Assembly (NCBI GenBank): GCA_012518515.1
Contig: JAAYRZ010000159.1
Location: forward strand, 1 to 52,977
Direction: 5' to 3'
Length of the DNA stretch: 52,977 nucleotides
DNA from: Alcaligenaceae bacterium
GTDB lineage: Bacteria; Pseudomonadota; Gammaproteobacteria; Burkholderiales; Burkholderiaceae_B
Position 1 is the stretch's first letter. Each line of letters begins with the position of its first letter. The position numbers were made by a program, and so were the translations under genes. Below are positions 26,553-38,529 of the stretch, piece by piece. The notes under the pieces were generated by a model. That model ran no database searches. It was given only the letters and a program-made list of their open reading frames with translations, and had not been told where the DNA came from.

Positions 26553-27089
26553 TTAGCGAATCAAATCAGCGGCATCACGCGCACTCACTAAGGTTGGCAT
26601 AGGCATTAATAAAACACCGTCCATCAAATCACCATTAGTACCTTCAACGGTTGAGACGACGCTACCATTAATTCTAGCTAAGATATGGCTATAGCCTCTG
26701 CGTGCATTAGCTAGCTTAGCTATGGAATCAGGTTTTAGACGTAAGGCTAAAGCGGGCTCATCGGTCATCGTCTTTGCAACAAAGGCATTTTGAATATCTT
26801 CACGCTTCAAAATAATGCCATTAGTATAAAACTGCATATCACCAGCTTTAAGTTTTTCTTCTTTAGCTGCTTTCTTGGCATCCGTGCTGCCCACATAAAT
26901 CTCTAGATCGTTCTTACCACGTTGATTAGCGCGTACCGGAACAGGTAACGCCGCCTGCTGGGTGCTAGCAACAGTTGACTGATCCGCATTAGATGCTTTA
27001 TCAGTTTTAGGAGCGAACGTTTCGCAGGCTGTTAAACTTAGTACGACCGCAGACAATGCAGCTAATTTCAAAGCACTTTTAGAATACAT
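26553..27089 (-). CDS. Small lipoprotein, possible SecD P1-head-like domain
   Basis: The 178-residue product has a signal peptide with lipobox LTAC. A polar linker leads to a domain starting near LEIYVGS, with FYTNGIILKREDIQNAFV, EPALALRLKPDSIAKLA, ILARINGSVVSTVEG and a final VSARDAADLI. This order (an I/V-L..dI..A stretch, P.l.L.L, then A.iNG.vvS) recalls the SecD P1-head subdomain and parallels the neighbouring lipoprotein. GAGAGGA lies nine bases before the ATG. It has its own intergenic space on both sides, so operon membership is unclear. No function can be assigned. Confidence 0.68.
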   Translation of the reverse strand: MYSKSALKLAALSAVVLSLTACETFAPKTDKASNADQSTVASTQQAALPVPVRANQRGKNDLEIYVGSTDAKKAAKEEKLKAGDMQFYTNGIILKREDIQNAFVAKTMTDEPALALRLKPDSIAKLANARRGYSHILARINGSVVSTVEGTNGDLMDGVLLMPMPTLVSARDAADLIR

Positions 27090-27254
27090 CAGTTAATCCT
27101 CTCTCAGGCTTCTTACTATGTAAAAATAGGTTAAGTTTCAATAATTTACACGGTAAATCTAAACATTTACCTTAACTCAATTGAATTATACAAGAAAGCT
27201 GTAAGAAACAGAGTTTATTTTTAAATAGTATGACTTTATGAACAATAAAAAAAT

Positions 27255-27812
27255 TTAATTAAAATAATGCTGACAACGATCAAAGTCATTTAAATCAATC
27301 GTCTCAATGGCATGACCTAAAGTGATTTTTTTAGCTACTAAGCCACCATACTGCACTGGCCCTGTGAAGGGTTGAGTATCTAACCAATACATCCGTGCCG
27401 ACAAATAATAATCCCCTCGGGGCACATCAGTAAACACAAACTGTCCGTATTGATTAGTTTTTACAGTACGAATCTTGGAGCGATAATTTTGGTCGACAGG
27501 ACCTGTTAAGACATTCCCCTTACGACAAACCTCATCAAACCACTGAGTACTAGTAGCCGAAACTGGATTCAATATAACATCAATTAAAGCGCCTGTACGC
27601 TCACCATAACTTTTGTAATCACTAATATAAGCACGCCCAACTAATTGGGAATAACCTGAACCCTGCTTAATATCTGATGGATTAAAAGCAGCTCGTGAGA
27701 CCTCTTTGCGTCCACCATGATCTATATGGCTATGTCTTGGACTACTTGAGCAAGCAGCAAGAAACAGCGTGACCACAAGCAATAAAAACCTGGTTTTTTT
27801 TAAATTAAACAT
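27255..27812 (-). CDS. Lipoprotein with transthyretin-like (carboxypeptidase regulatory-like) segment
   Basis: The 185-residue product has an N-terminal signal peptide with lipobox LAAC, followed by a serine/histidine-rich stretch. The segment KTNQYGQFVFTDVPRGDYYL has the pattern G.F.f..vp.G.Y.l of the carboxypeptidase regulatory-like/transthyretin beta-sandwich that often decorates exported proteins. Two further cysteines (EVCRKGN and DRCQHYFN) may form a disulfide. The start is uncertain: ATG at 27812 opens directly on the signal peptide, while a TTG 12 codons upstream lacks a better RBS. It is upstream of two other lipoproteins but 165 bp apart. Function unknown. Confidence 0.65.
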   Translation of the reverse strand: MFNLKKTRFLLLVVTLFLAACSSSPRHSHIDHGGRKEVSRAAFNPSDIKQGSGYSQLVGRAYISDYKSYGERTGALIDVILNPVSATSTQWFDEVCRKGNVLTGPVDQNYRSKIRTVKTNQYGQFVFTDVPRGDYYLSARMYWLDTQPFTGPVQYGGLVAKKITLGHAIETIDLNDFDRCQHYFN

Positions 27813-27926
27813 AAAATTTTGTGTACTGACCCTTTCTGATGAGAGCAAGCTGTAAAGCTATTCTAGATATTTTACAAGACTAACATTTAATTTTTACAAT
27901 AGGCAAGAAAGCATTGATCAAATTTA

Positions 27927-29291
27927 TTACTTACTTTTCTTATATCGATGTTCACGATCTAACTGCCGCAAAAAAGCTAATTTATCAGCAATTTTAATTT
28001 CCAAACCACGAGCTACCGGTTGATACCATGAGGGGTTCGACATACCATCAGGAAGATAATGCTCGCCTGCAGCATAACCATGAGGCTCGTCATGAGCATA
28101 ACGATAGGCCTTACCATGACCTAACTCCTTCATGAGCTTTGTAGGTGCATTACGTAAATGCACTGGAACCGCCCTACTTTTATCATTTTGAACAAAAGCC
28201 TTGGCACGATTATAGGCCATATAAGCCGCATTACTTTTAGCTGCTATTGCCAAATAAATGATCGCTTCAGCTAAGGCTAACTCACCCTCTGGACTTCCTA
28301 GCCGCTCATAAGTTTCTGCCGCATCATTACAGATTTGCATGGCGCGAGGATCAGCTAAACCAATATCTTCCCATGCCATCCGTACAATACGTCTAGCAAG
28401 ATAACGGGCATCCGCTCCCCCATCAATCATACGACAAAACCAATACAGAGCAGCGTCAGGGTCAGAACCACGAACCGATTTATGCAAAGCACTGATTTGA
28501 TCATAAAAAGCATCACCGCCTTTATCAAAACGACGTAAATTATTTGGTAAAGACTGTTCAAGCCAAGTTTCATCGATCAAGGAAATTTGAGCATTTTCAG
28601 CTGACTCTAACACCACCTCAACGGCATTAATTAAACGACGAGCATCGCCATCAGCCCAAGCCACTAACTGTTCAGAAGCTTTATCATCCACTTCAATTAG
28701 AGAGACTGATGGTGGAGTTGCATTCTCATCACTCGCCAATTGTTCGTTATTGAGCCTTAATGCTCTCTTGAGGAGTTCTTTTAAATCAGCCTCTGAAATC
28801 GCTTCAAGAACATAGACTCGTGCTCTAGAGAGCAAGGCTGAGTTAACCTCAAATGAAGGGTTCTCGGTGGTCGCACCAATAAAAGTAAATAAACCACTCT
28901 CTACATAAGGCAAAAAAGCATCTTGTTGCGCCTTATTAAAACGATGGACCTCATCCACAAATAAAATTGTTTTGCGTCCCTGACTTTGAGCTATTTGAGC
29001 CTTATCAACAGCATCACGAATATCCTTCACGCCACCCAGTACGGCAGATATCGCAATAAACTGCGCATCAAAGCCACTGGCCATCAAACGCGCTAAAGTC
29101 GTTTTTCCTACACCTGGCGGCCCCCAAAACACCATCGAGTGCGGTCGTCCTGAATCAAAGGCGACACGTAAAGGCTTACCCTCACCCAATAAATGCTGCT
29201 GCCCGACCACCTCATCGAGGCTTGTCGGGCGCATCCGCTCCGCTAGGGGAGCATGGAGATTAGCGTATGCTTGACTTAATAAATCAGACAA
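27927..29291 (-). CDS. rarA: Replication-associated recombination protein A (RarA/MgsA)
   Basis: RarA is an AAA+ clamp-loader-like ATPase that acts at stalled replication forks. The 454-residue product carries Walker A GPPGVGKT at 57-64, Walker B ILFVDEVHRFN and the C-terminal tetramerisation region with DGADARYLARRIVRMA.EDIGLADP. The start appears to be TTG, with GAGAAG four to five bases upstream; no ATG lies near the conserved N-terminus. It begins 16 bp after lolA, so ftsK-lolA-rarA is the expected Burkholderiales operon. serS, often next in related genomes, is not present here. Confidence 0.93.
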   Translation of the reverse strand: MSDLLSQAYANLHAPLAERMRPTSLDEVVGQQHLLGEGKPLRVAFDSGRPHSMVFWGPPGVGKTTLARLMASGFDAQFIAISAVLGGVKDIRDAVDKAQIAQSQGRKTILFVDEVHRFNKAQQDAFLPYVESGLFTFIGATTENPSFEVNSALLSRARVYVLEAISEADLKELLKRALRLNNEQLASDENATPPSVSLIEVDDKASEQLVAWADGDARRLINAVEVVLESAENAQISLIDETWLEQSLPNNLRRFDKGGDAFYDQISALHKSVRGSDPDAALYWFCRMIDGGADARYLARRIVRMAWEDIGLADPRAMQICNDAAETYERLGSPEGELALAEAIIYLAIAAKSNAAYMAYNRAKAFVQNDKSRAVPVHLRNAPTKLMKELGHGKAYRYAHDEPHGYAAGEHYLPDGMSNPSWYQPVARGLEIKIADKLAFLRQLDREHRYKKSK

Positions 29292-29307
29292 TATCTTCTC
29301 GTGTTAA

Positions 29308-30039
29308 TTACATATTGACAACATCCACACCGGGAGGCGCCGTAAAGGAAAACTCACTGGCGGGGATATTGGCATTAGCTTTAAAATCACGTAATTTAAT
29401 GGTGGTCGTTTGACCAAATGAATCTCGAATTCTTAATTCAGCGGGCAGATTATTAGCAAAGGCTATATCCATATAGCTCATTCCCTGATCTGCCACTTTA
29501 GGAGTAGCTCTCAACCATACCATACCATCACGTTCTGGCAACACCTCAACCGTAAAGGTATCATCCAGATCGCTATTGCCAAAAAGAATAGACGCAGGTG
29601 ATGCACCCACTGAATCTTGAACACCACGGATGGTTACTTGAGCTAAATCCGGATCATATTGATAAACTTTTTGTCCGTCGGAAATGACTTTTTGCTCATA
29701 CGGCTTAGTGACATTCCAGACAAACTTACCAGGACGTTCAAAACTAAACCTGCCAGATTGAGTATTCTGGCCTTGGGTAGAACCACTGCTTTGTTGTGCA
29801 AACTGGCCTGTAGCTGACTTAATGTTTTTAACAAAATCACTTAGTTGCTGCTTGGCATCGGTGGTTGCGGTGTTCTTTACATCGGGGATTTTAGTAAATT
29901 GAATCTCACCAATATCCTGCACACTGCCAATCCCTTCTTGAAAAGCATCAGGACTAACAGTAAATTGCGCCATGGCTGCTGTACTACCTAAGGATAAAGT
30001 CAGAAAAATTGCTGAGCTTAATTTTTTTAATGTCTTCAT
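29308..30039 (-). CDS. lolA: Outer-membrane lipoprotein carrier protein LolA
   Basis: LolA is the periplasmic chaperone that ferries lipoproteins from LolCDE to LolB or the outer membrane. The 243-residue product has a Sec signal peptide (about 25 residues, cleavage after AMA) and the LolA signatures GRFSFERPGKFVWNVTKPYEQKVISDG..VYQYDPDLAQVTIR. It lies between ftsK and rarA, the standard order. It is longer than E. coli LolA (about 203 residues), mainly through a polar Ser/Gln-rich insert around residues 75-95 that is probably a flexible loop. Confidence 0.93.
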   Translation of the reverse strand: MKTLKKLSSAIFLTLSLGSTAAMAQFTVSPDAFQEGIGSVQDIGEIQFTKIPDVKNTATTDAKQQLSDFVKNIKSATGQFAQQSSGSTQGQNTQSGRFSFERPGKFVWNVTKPYEQKVISDGQKVYQYDPDLAQVTIRGVQDSVGASPASILFGNSDLDDTFTVEVLPERDGMVWLRATPKVADQGMSYMDIAFANNLPAELRIRDSFGQTTTIKLRDFKANANIPASEFSFTAPPGVDVVNM

Positions 30040-30163
30040 ATAAAACCTATGATAAAAGCTTTTGAGCTATTTTTTTAGCAAGATTACCCACTGTAAGACT
30101 GAACGAATCGTAACTAAGCGTAAACTAAACTTCAATCACCTCACTCGGTACGGTCTAGTTAAA

Positions 30164-32587
30164 CTAGTTCTCTATCGCCTCAGCTTCCTCATCGGCTGCT
30201 GTATTATCCGCTACCAAAATCTCGCGGCTGTTATTAGAACCCATCGGTGAAACAATACCGGCGTGTTCCATTTGCTCTAATAAACGTGCTGCACGGTTAT
30301 AGCCTATACGCAATTGACGCTGAACAGATGAAATAGAAGCGCGACGAGTGCGTAAGACAATATCCACTGCCTGATCATAAAGTGGGTCTGACTCAGCATC
30401 CGTAAAGCCAGTAACGCTACCTACGCCATCACCCGTTTCACCCGCAACTCCCCCCTCTAGTACCCCATCAACATAATCAGGCTCGCCTTGCTCCTTGAGG
30501 TAATCAACCACACGGTGAACCTCCTCATCAGAAACAAAAGCACCATGGACTCGCTGAGGAAGCCCAGAACCTGGTGGCATATATAGCATATCACCTAGTC
30601 CTAATAAAGACTCTGCCCCCATCTGATCCAGAATAGTACGAGAATCGATCTTAGAAGAAACTTGGAAAGCAATACGAGTCGGAATATTAGCTTTAATCAA
30701 TCCAGTAATAACATCCACACTCGGTCTTTGCGTTGCCAAGATTAAGTGGATACCTGCCGCCCGTGCTTTTTGTGCTAGGCGCGCAATTAGTTCCTCAATC
30801 TTTTTACCTTGAACCATCATCAAGTCAGCCAACTCATCAATAACAACAACAATCAACGGTAAGGTTTTAAGAGGTTCTGGTGAATCAGGCGTCAAGCTGA
30901 AAGGATTATCAATGGTTTCGCCGCGCGCCTCAGCCTCCTTAACCTTACTGTTAAAGCCGGCGATATTACGCACACCCATTTTACTCATCAACTTATAACG
31001 CTTTTCCATCTCGCCCACACACCAATTCAGTGCATTAGCAGCCTGACGCATATCAGTCACCACTGGCGCTAACAAGTGACCGATTCCCTCATAAACACTC
31101 ATTTCAAGCATCTTCGGGTCAATCAGGATTAAGCGTACTTGAGAAGGATCTGCCTTATAAAGTAGCGATAAAATCATGGCATTAATACCCACTGACTTAC
31201 CAGAACCAGTCGTACCAGCAACTAGAAGGTGTGGCATCTTGGCCAAATCTGCCACAACCGGGTTACCAGCAATATCCTTACCAAGTGCAACAGTTAATAA
31301 AGAATTACTTTTCTCATAAGCCTGAGAACCAATAATCTCAGATAAACGTACAATTTGGCGGCGTGGATTAGGTAATTCAATTCCCATCAAGTTTTTGCCA
31401 GGAATCGTTTCAACCACACGTAAACGGACTAAACTCAAGGCTCTCGCCAAATCCTTGCTCAGATTAACAATCTGTACACCCTTAACCCCAGAAGCAGGTT
31501 CAATCTCATAGCGGGTGATGACAGGACCGGCCTGCGCTGCAACCACTTCAACCTGTACATTAAAATCACTGAGTTTTTTCTCGATAAGGCGCGAATTGTA
31601 CTCAATCGTATCCTCACCAACCGGCTCCACAAATTCCGATGGTGGGTCGAGTATCTCTAGTCCCGGCAAGTCACCAGAAAGTACTATTTTTGTGCCTTCC
31701 TTACGCACCACTTTAGGCTCTGATTGAAATAACTTAGTTTGCTTAGCGGCAACCGCTTTTTCTGACACCGGAAATGCTTTAATTGCAGGCTCAATTTTTA
31801 ATGGACGGTCCGATGGAGGCAACTGCTCTTTATGGGCTGTGATCTGCTCGTCCATCTCTTCTTGTGCCGCTTCACCTATACGACGGTCAATACGCTCGGA
31901 CTTTAACTTATCAAACCTCATAAAGAGATGACTAATACCGCTGCCTATACGCTCTGAAATCGTGAGCCAGGAAAAATTAAAGAACATGCTAAAACCCATA
32001 ATCAGCATAGCAGCCATTAGAAATAAGGCCGGCATCATTCCGATATAGCGTTCCAAAACTCCTGAAAAAAGCTGTCCCAAAACACCACCAGCCTGACCTG
32101 GTAACTGCTGACCGATCGCTTGCAATTGGGTACTTTCCAAACCAATTGAGCCTAGTAACAAAATCACAAAACCAACTGCCACCTTCCACTTAAGACCTGG
32201 TAAGGCAGTTTCAGGGCTCAAATTAGCAAAACGGCTCATTAATGTCTTATAACCAACGTACAAACGCTGCAAGCAAAGAACAACTAGCCACCAAGCTGAA
32301 AAACCGAATAAATACAATAAAATACTAGAAAAATAAGCACCAAAGGCGCCAAACTTATTTTGAATTTCGCCGGAACCTGAAGTACTAACCCAACCCGGAT
32401 CAGTCGCATGCCAAGTAAATAACATCACTGCCAAAGACAAGGCAGCAATCAAATAAAGCACCCAACGTGCTTCACGTAACATCATCACAAAACGAGAGTT
32501 CATCAGCACTTGCTCAGGAGAGCGCATGCGGACATTTCGCTTACCGCGACCTGTTATAGGGGATTTAGAAGTTTTAGCCATAGCCAT
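30164..32587 (-). CDS. ftsK: DNA translocase FtsK
   Basis: FtsK couples chromosome segregation and dimer resolution to septation. The 807-residue product has about four N-terminal membrane segments (between residues 40 and 210), then a short linker rather than the very long one of E. coli. The RecA-like motor has Walker A GTTGSGKS at 458-465, and the C-terminal gamma winged-helix domain (about 735-795, [20 protein letters not shown]) reads orienting polar sequences and contacts XerD. No strong RBS precedes either of the two near ATGs. It is divergent from trxB with 45 bp between, and lolA follows after 124 bp. Confidence 0.95.
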   Translation of the reverse strand: MAMAKTSKSPITGRGKRNVRMRSPEQVLMNSRFVMMLREARWVLYLIAALSLAVMLFTWHATDPGWVSTSGSGEIQNKFGAFGAYFSSILLYLFGFSAWWLVVLCLQRLYVGYKTLMSRFANLSPETALPGLKWKVAVGFVILLLGSIGLESTQLQAIGQQLPGQAGGVLGQLFSGVLERYIGMMPALFLMAAMLIMGFSMFFNFSWLTISERIGSGISHLFMRFDKLKSERIDRRIGEAAQEEMDEQITAHKEQLPPSDRPLKIEPAIKAFPVSEKAVAAKQTKLFQSEPKVVRKEGTKIVLSGDLPGLEILDPPSEFVEPVGEDTIEYNSRLIEKKLSDFNVQVEVVAAQAGPVITRYEIEPASGVKGVQIVNLSKDLARALSLVRLRVVETIPGKNLMGIELPNPRRQIVRLSEIIGSQAYEKSNSLLTVALGKDIAGNPVVADLAKMPHLLVAGTTGSGKSVGINAMILSLLYKADPSQVRLILIDPKMLEMSVYEGIGHLLAPVVTDMRQAANALNWCVGEMEKRYKLMSKMGVRNIAGFNSKVKEAEARGETIDNPFSLTPDSPEPLKTLPLIVVVIDELADLMMVQGKKIEELIARLAQKARAAGIHLILATQRPSVDVITGLIKANIPTRIAFQVSSKIDSRTILDQMGAESLLGLGDMLYMPPGSGLPQRVHGAFVSDEEVHRVVDYLKEQGEPDYVDGVLEGGVAGETGDGVGSVTGFTDAESDPLYDQAVDIVLRTRRASISSVQRQLRIGYNRAARLLEQMEHAGIVSPMGSNNSREILVADNTAADEEAEAIEN

Positions 32588-32620
32588 ATATTATAATTGG
32601 ACTCATACCAATTTTTTTAA

Positions 32621-34328
<1,708 letters not shown>

Positions 34329-34345
34329 AGACATTAGACAAAAGC

Positions 34346-34376
34346 AAGAGGCGGACTCTAAACGAATCCGCCTCTT
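34346..34376 (+). terminator. Rho-independent terminator after the Smr gene
   Basis: A 10-bp perfect stem (34346-34355 with 34367-34376) carries additional AAAGC/GCTTT pairing outside a 2-base bulge. ATATTTTTTATTTT follows. Confidence 0.85.
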
Positions 34377-34712
34377 AAGCTTTAAATATTTTTTATTTTG
34401 CCGTGCTACAAACTTTATTGAAGCTGTCTCATACTTCAACTAGTTAATATATTTAGTAGCACACACCCAAAATACTTCGATTGGGATTTTTGCTCATGCA
34501 GAGCGCGTCTCCTCACCTGCATGTTTGTTACTATACGTGATGTTTCTTTATATTTCATCTAGGGAAAGCACTAATATTTTTAGCTAAAGTAGTAGTTGAC
34601 ACTATGTTTGACTTAGAGCAAGTATGGTTAATTTAGTCTCTAGAACACGAAAGGTGTACACTAGAGAATAAGTATTATTATCATTTCAACCCTTACTAAT
34701 GAGAGGCTAATT
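34377..34712 (+). other. Gene-free fumC upstream region
   Basis: This stretch holds no convincing gene. TTGACA occurs at 34596-34601 but no -10 box lies at the right spacing. An inverted repeat TCTCTAG...CTAGAGA (34637-34643, 34661-34667) lies 45 bases before fumC and could be a regulatory site. GAGAGG seven bases before the fumC ATG is its ribosome binding site. Confidence 0.4.
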
Positions 34713-36101
34713 ATGAGAATTGAAACCGACTCGATGGGCAGTATCGAAGTACCCGCGGACAAGTATTGGGGAGCACAGACTCAGCGCTCAATACAAAATT
34801 TCCCTATTGGCGTAGAGCGATTCAAATGGGGACGCAGCATGATTCGCTCTCTAGGCATCCTCAAAAAATCCGCCGCATTGGCTAATGGTGAGTTGGGCGA
34901 AATTGCTGATGATGTAGCTAAACTCATTACACAAGCAGCTGATGAAGTAATTGAAGGCAAACTGGACCAGCACTTTCCTCTGGTTGTTTTTCAAACTGGT
35001 TCTGGTACTCAGTCCAATATGAATTCTAACGAAGTCATTTCTAATCGTGCCATTGAGTTAGCTGGCGGTAAGATGGGCTCTAAGGCACCCGTACATCCAA
35101 ACGATCACGTGAACCGCGGCCAATCCTCTAACGATACTTTTCCAACAGCAATGTACATTGCCACTGTTCTGGAATTAAATGAAAAGCTATTTCCTGCCAT
35201 CAAAGTTCTACGCGATACCTTAGCGGCAAAGGCAGAGGCCTACAAAGACATCGTCAAAACTGGCCGCACACACTTACAAGACGCCACCCCAGTCACGCTA
35301 GGTCAAGAGATTTCTAGCTGGGTAGCACAAATTGATTACGCCATGGCTTCTATCGCTCGCAACATGAAAGGCTTGTACGATTTGGCTATTGGGGGCACTG
35401 CTGTAGGCACTGGTTTAAACGCACACCCAAAATTTGGTGACCTTTGTGCTGCTAAAATTGCTGAAGCCACCAACTATCCTTTCCGTAGTGCTGACAACAA
35501 GTTCTTTGCGCTATCTGCCCATGATGCTCTGACCTCAACCTCCTCCGCTTTACGCACTCTGGCAAGTGCCCTTATGAAGATGGCCAATGACGTACGTTGG
35601 TTAGCCAGTGGTCCGCGCTGTGGTATCGGTGAAATCAGCATTCCTGAAAATGAACCGGGTTCATCCATCATGCCTGGTAAAGTAAACCCCACACAAGCAG
35701 AAGCTCTCACCATGGTATGCGTACAGGTTTATGGTAATGACGCTGCCGTTGCATTTGGCAATAGCCAGGGTAACTTCCAGCTTAACGTCTACAAGCCGGT
35801 TATGGTACACAATGTCCTCGAAAGCATCCAGTTATTAAGCGATTCTATCCTCGCATTTAATGATCATTGTGCAGTAGGTATTGAACCAGAACTAGAAAAA
35901 ATTGAACAAAATCTTGATAAAAACCTCATGTTGGTTACCGCTTTAAATAAACACATTGGTTACGATAAGGCGGCTGAAATCGCTAAAAAAGCTCATCAAG
36001 AAAAACTCAGCCTACGTGAATCCGCTTTAGCTTTAGGCTATCTTACTGACGAAGAGTTTGATAACTATATTGTGCCCATCAATATGACACACAATAACTA
36101 A
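34713..36101 (+). CDS. fumC: Class II fumarate hydratase
   Basis: FumC interconverts fumarate and malate without an Fe-S cluster. The 462-residue product has the class II landmarks [41 protein letters not shown] and the superfamily signature [17 protein letters not shown] supports the ATG. It is monocistronic, between two terminators, and converges on pgk. Argininosuccinate lyase or aspartase are excluded by the fumarase-specific N-terminal region and signature context. Confidence 0.96.
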   Translation: MRIETDSMGSIEVPADKYWGAQTQRSIQNFPIGVERFKWGRSMIRSLGILKKSAALANGELGEIADDVAKLITQAADEVIEGKLDQHFPLVVFQTGSGTQSNMNSNEVISNRAIELAGGKMGSKAPVHPNDHVNRGQSSNDTFPTAMYIATVLELNEKLFPAIKVLRDTLAAKAEAYKDIVKTGRTHLQDATPVTLGQEISSWVAQIDYAMASIARNMKGLYDLAIGGTAVGTGLNAHPKFGDLCAAKIAEATNYPFRSADNKFFALSAHDALTSTSSALRTLASALMKMANDVRWLASGPRCGIGEISIPENEPGSSIMPGKVNPTQAEALTMVCVQVYGNDAAVAFGNSQGNFQLNVYKPVMVHNVLESIQLLSDSILAFNDHCAVGIEPELEKIEQNLDKNLMLVTALNKHIGYDKAAEIAKKAHQEKLSLRESALALGYLTDEEFDNYIVPINMTHNN

Positions 36102-36123
36102 TCACACTGAAGTCTAAATTGAT

Positions 36124-36159
36124 AAAGGCCTGATGATTTTATAAATTCATCAGGCCTTT
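36124..36159. terminator. Terminator between convergent fumC and pgk
   Basis: A perfect 13-bp stem (36124-36136 with 36147-36159) has a 10-base A/T loop. TTTTAAGTTT follows on plus. It probably serves fumC and may also stop pgk transcripts. Confidence 0.85.
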
Positions 36160-36188
36160 TAAGTTTAAAAAACAAGTTTTAGCTAAAA

Positions 36189-37388
36189 CTAGTCTTCGTA
36201 ACGTTGCTCTAGAATATCTAAAGCCGGTAGCTTCTTACCTTCTAAAAACTCAAGAAAAGCACCGCCACCTGTAGATATATAACTGACCTTATCAGCAATA
36301 CCGAACTTAGCAATAGCAGCTAAGGTATCACCACCACCAGCAATTGAGAAAGCATCACTTTCAGCAATGGCATTAGAAAGTGCTTTTGTACCATTAGCAA
36401 AAGCATCAAACTCAAAAACACCCACTGGACCATTCCAGACAATGGTACCGGCATTTTTCAAAAGCCCTGTTAAAGTAGCTGCTGTTTTAGGGCCAATATC
36501 AAAAATCATATCATCTTCAGCGACATCAGCTGCGGCTTTAGTCTCGGCAGGTGTATTAGCATCAAATGCCTTACCAACCACGACATCCTGAGGAATTGGC
36601 ACCTCAGCACCACGAGCACGCATTTTTTGCATGACTGACTCGGTTTGTCCTAATTGCTCTGGCTCAGCTAAGGACTTACCAATCGCTAAACCTTCAGCCA
36701 GCATAAAAGTGTTAGCAATACCTCCTCCAACAATAAGCTGATCTACTTTATCTGATAAAGTTTCTAGAACAGATAACTTTGTTGACACCTTAGAGCCACC
36801 GACAATAGCAACTAAAGGTCGCTTTGGGTTTTCTAATGCAACACTTAAGGCCGTCAACTCAGCTTCTAATAAGGGTCCGGCACAAGCTACCGCTGCGTAT
36901 TTAGCAATGCCATGAGTAGAGGCTTGTGCACGATGCGCAGTTCCGAAAGCGTCATTAACATAGACATCGCAGAGTTTAGCCATTTTCTGTGATAACTGAT
37001 CGCAATTGCTTTTCTCACCGACATTAACTCGACAATTTTCTAAAACGACCACCTGTCCTGGACTAACCTCGACACCATCAACCCAGTTTTGCACCAGTTG
37101 CACATCTTGAGCCAACAACTTGCTCAAATGCTGAGCTACAGGTGCTAGGCTATCTTCTTGTTGTAATTCAGCGCCTTCGGTGGGACGCCCTAAATGCGAG
37201 CTGACCATCACGGCAGCACCACCGTCAAGCGCTAATTTAATCCCTGGAATAGAAGCACGAATACGCGTATCCTCAGTAATTTCACCTTGGGTATTAAAAG
37301 GTACATTTAAATCAGCACGAATAAAAACACGCTTATTTTCTAAATCACCACGTTCAGCTAAAGAAGAAAGTGTTTTAATTTTAAACAT
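36189..37388 (-). CDS. pgk: Phosphoglycerate kinase
   Basis: Pgk transfers phosphate between 1,3-bisphosphoglycerate and ADP. The 399-residue product has the family start [11 protein letters not shown], the substrate-binding [23 protein letters not shown] and the nucleotide-binding glycine-rich [11 protein letters not shown] near the C-terminus. The start is ATG at 37388, with GGAG nine bases upstream; the preceding TTG is unlikely. It is the third gene of tkt-gap-pgk, and 125 bp containing a hairpin separate it from gap. Confidence 0.95.
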   Translation of the reverse strand: MFKIKTLSSLAERGDLENKRVFIRADLNVPFNTQGEITEDTRIRASIPGIKLALDGGAAVMVSSHLGRPTEGAELQQEDSLAPVAQHLSKLLAQDVQLVQNWVDGVEVSPGQVVVLENCRVNVGEKSNCDQLSQKMAKLCDVYVNDAFGTAHRAQASTHGIAKYAAVACAGPLLEAELTALSVALENPKRPLVAIVGGSKVSTKLSVLETLSDKVDQLIVGGGIANTFMLAEGLAIGKSLAEPEQLGQTESVMQKMRARGAEVPIPQDVVVGKAFDANTPAETKAAADVAEDDMIFDIGPKTAATLTGLLKNAGTIVWNGPVGVFEFDAFANGTKALSNAIAESDAFSIAGGGDTLAAIAKFGIADKVSYISTGGGAFLEFLEGKKLPALDILEQRYED

Positions 37389-37439
37389 CAAAAAGCTCCA
37401 ATAGTCCTAAGCTTAATTTTAACTTTCAAGCAAAGAGAA

Positions 37440-37469
37440 GCGGCACTCAATCAACTCTTGAAATGCCGC
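37440..37469 (-). repeat. Hairpin between gap and pgk
   Basis: GCGGCA (37440-37445) and TGCCGC (37464-37469) enclose a TCAA/TTGA inner stem. The minus-strand sequence after it is only weakly T-rich (TTCTCTTT). It may be a partial terminator or processing site that sets gap and pgk levels apart. Confidence 0.5.
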
Positions 37470-37513
37470 CTTTTAATAATTATTTTTTAATTCTGAACAA
37501 GACCCTAAGCTGA

Positions 37514-38524
37514 TTACTTAGCGTTCATCAGAGCTACTGTATTGTCGAGCATACGCTGTGAGAAACCCCACTCGTTATCATACCAAGCTGATACCTTGAC
37601 CAAACGGCCTGATACCTTAGTCAAGGTCGAATCATAAGTGCTTGACTCATTGCTATGATTAAAGTCAGTAGAAACTAACTGGGCATCATTAAAGCCTAAA
37701 ACGCCTTTGAGCTCACCTTCAGATGCTGTCTTCAAGATCTGATTAATCTCTTCAACAGTAGTATCTCGTTTAGCAATAAAGGACAAATCAACCATCGACA
37801 CGTTAATTGTTGGTACACGTACTGCGTAGCCATCTAACTTGCCGTTTAACTCAGGTAAAACTAATCCTAATGCTTTGGCAGCACCAGTTTTGGTTGGAAT
37901 TAAGTTCATTGAAGCAGAACGGGCGCGACGTAGATCATTATGACGCACATCTAGCAATACCTGATCATTAGTATAGGCATGAATAGTTGTCATCAAACCG
38001 TTTTCAATACCAATCGCTTCATGCAATGGCTTGACTAAAGGGGCTAAGCAGTTAGTTGTGCATGAAGCCGCTGAAATGACGGTATGCTCTGCTTTCAAAA
38101 CATCCTGATTAACACCATAAACAACCGTAGCGTCCACATCAGCACCACCAGGAGCTGAGATAATCACCTTCTTAGCACCAGATTCCAGATGCACCTTAGC
38201 CTTTTCCTTGCTAGTAAAGGCACCGGTACACTCTAAAACTACATCTACATTTAACTCACCCCAAGGTAATTCCTTAGGATCACGAGTAGCAAACAAACGG
38301 ATACGATCACCATTAATCACAAAATGATCGCCATCTAACTGTACATCCGCATTAAAACGACCATGAGTAGTGTCGTATTTTAATAAATGAGCATTAGTCT
38401 CAAAATCACCGGACATATTAATCGCAACAATTTCAATATCATGCTTTTTGTTATTTTCGTAATGAGCTCGTAAAACATTACGACCAATACGACCAAAACC
38501 AGTAATAGCAACACGAATAGTCAT
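37514..38524 (-). CDS. gapA: Glyceraldehyde-3-phosphate dehydrogenase, unusual cofactor-site residues
   Basis: The 336-residue product has catalytic C155 in SCTTNC and H182. Other family segments, such as NDLRRARSA and WYDNEWGFS, are intact. Two cofactor-site positions are unusual. The Rossmann motif reads ITGFGRIGR, with T8 where Asn is usual, and the strand end reads INMSGD, with M37 in place of the aspartate that normally binds the NAD adenosine ribose. R194 stands where many NAD-type enzymes have Pro. These may relax or change NAD/NADP preference (inference). AAGGAG lies in the end of tkt, only 5 bp away, so tkt and gap are tightly coupled. Confidence 0.94.
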   Translation of the reverse strand: MTIRVAITGFGRIGRNVLRAHYENNKKHDIEIVAINMSGDFETNAHLLKYDTTHGRFNADVQLDGDHFVINGDRIRLFATRDPKELPWGELNVDVVLECTGAFTSKEKAKVHLESGAKKVIISAPGGADVDATVVYGVNQDVLKAEHTVISAASCTTNCLAPLVKPLHEAIGIENGLMTTIHAYTNDQVLLDVRHNDLRRARSASMNLIPTKTGAAKALGLVLPELNGKLDGYAVRVPTINVSMVDLSFIAKRDTTVEEINQILKTASEGELKGVLGFNDAQLVSTDFNHSNESSTYDSTLTKVSGRLVKVSAWYDNEWGFSQRMLDNTVALMNAK

Positions 38525-38529
38525 TTTAA

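Noticed and set aside
34596..34624. TTGACA as -35 of a fumC promoter
   Set aside because: The nearest -10-like sequence (TATGGT) is 21 bases away, too far for a standard promoter.
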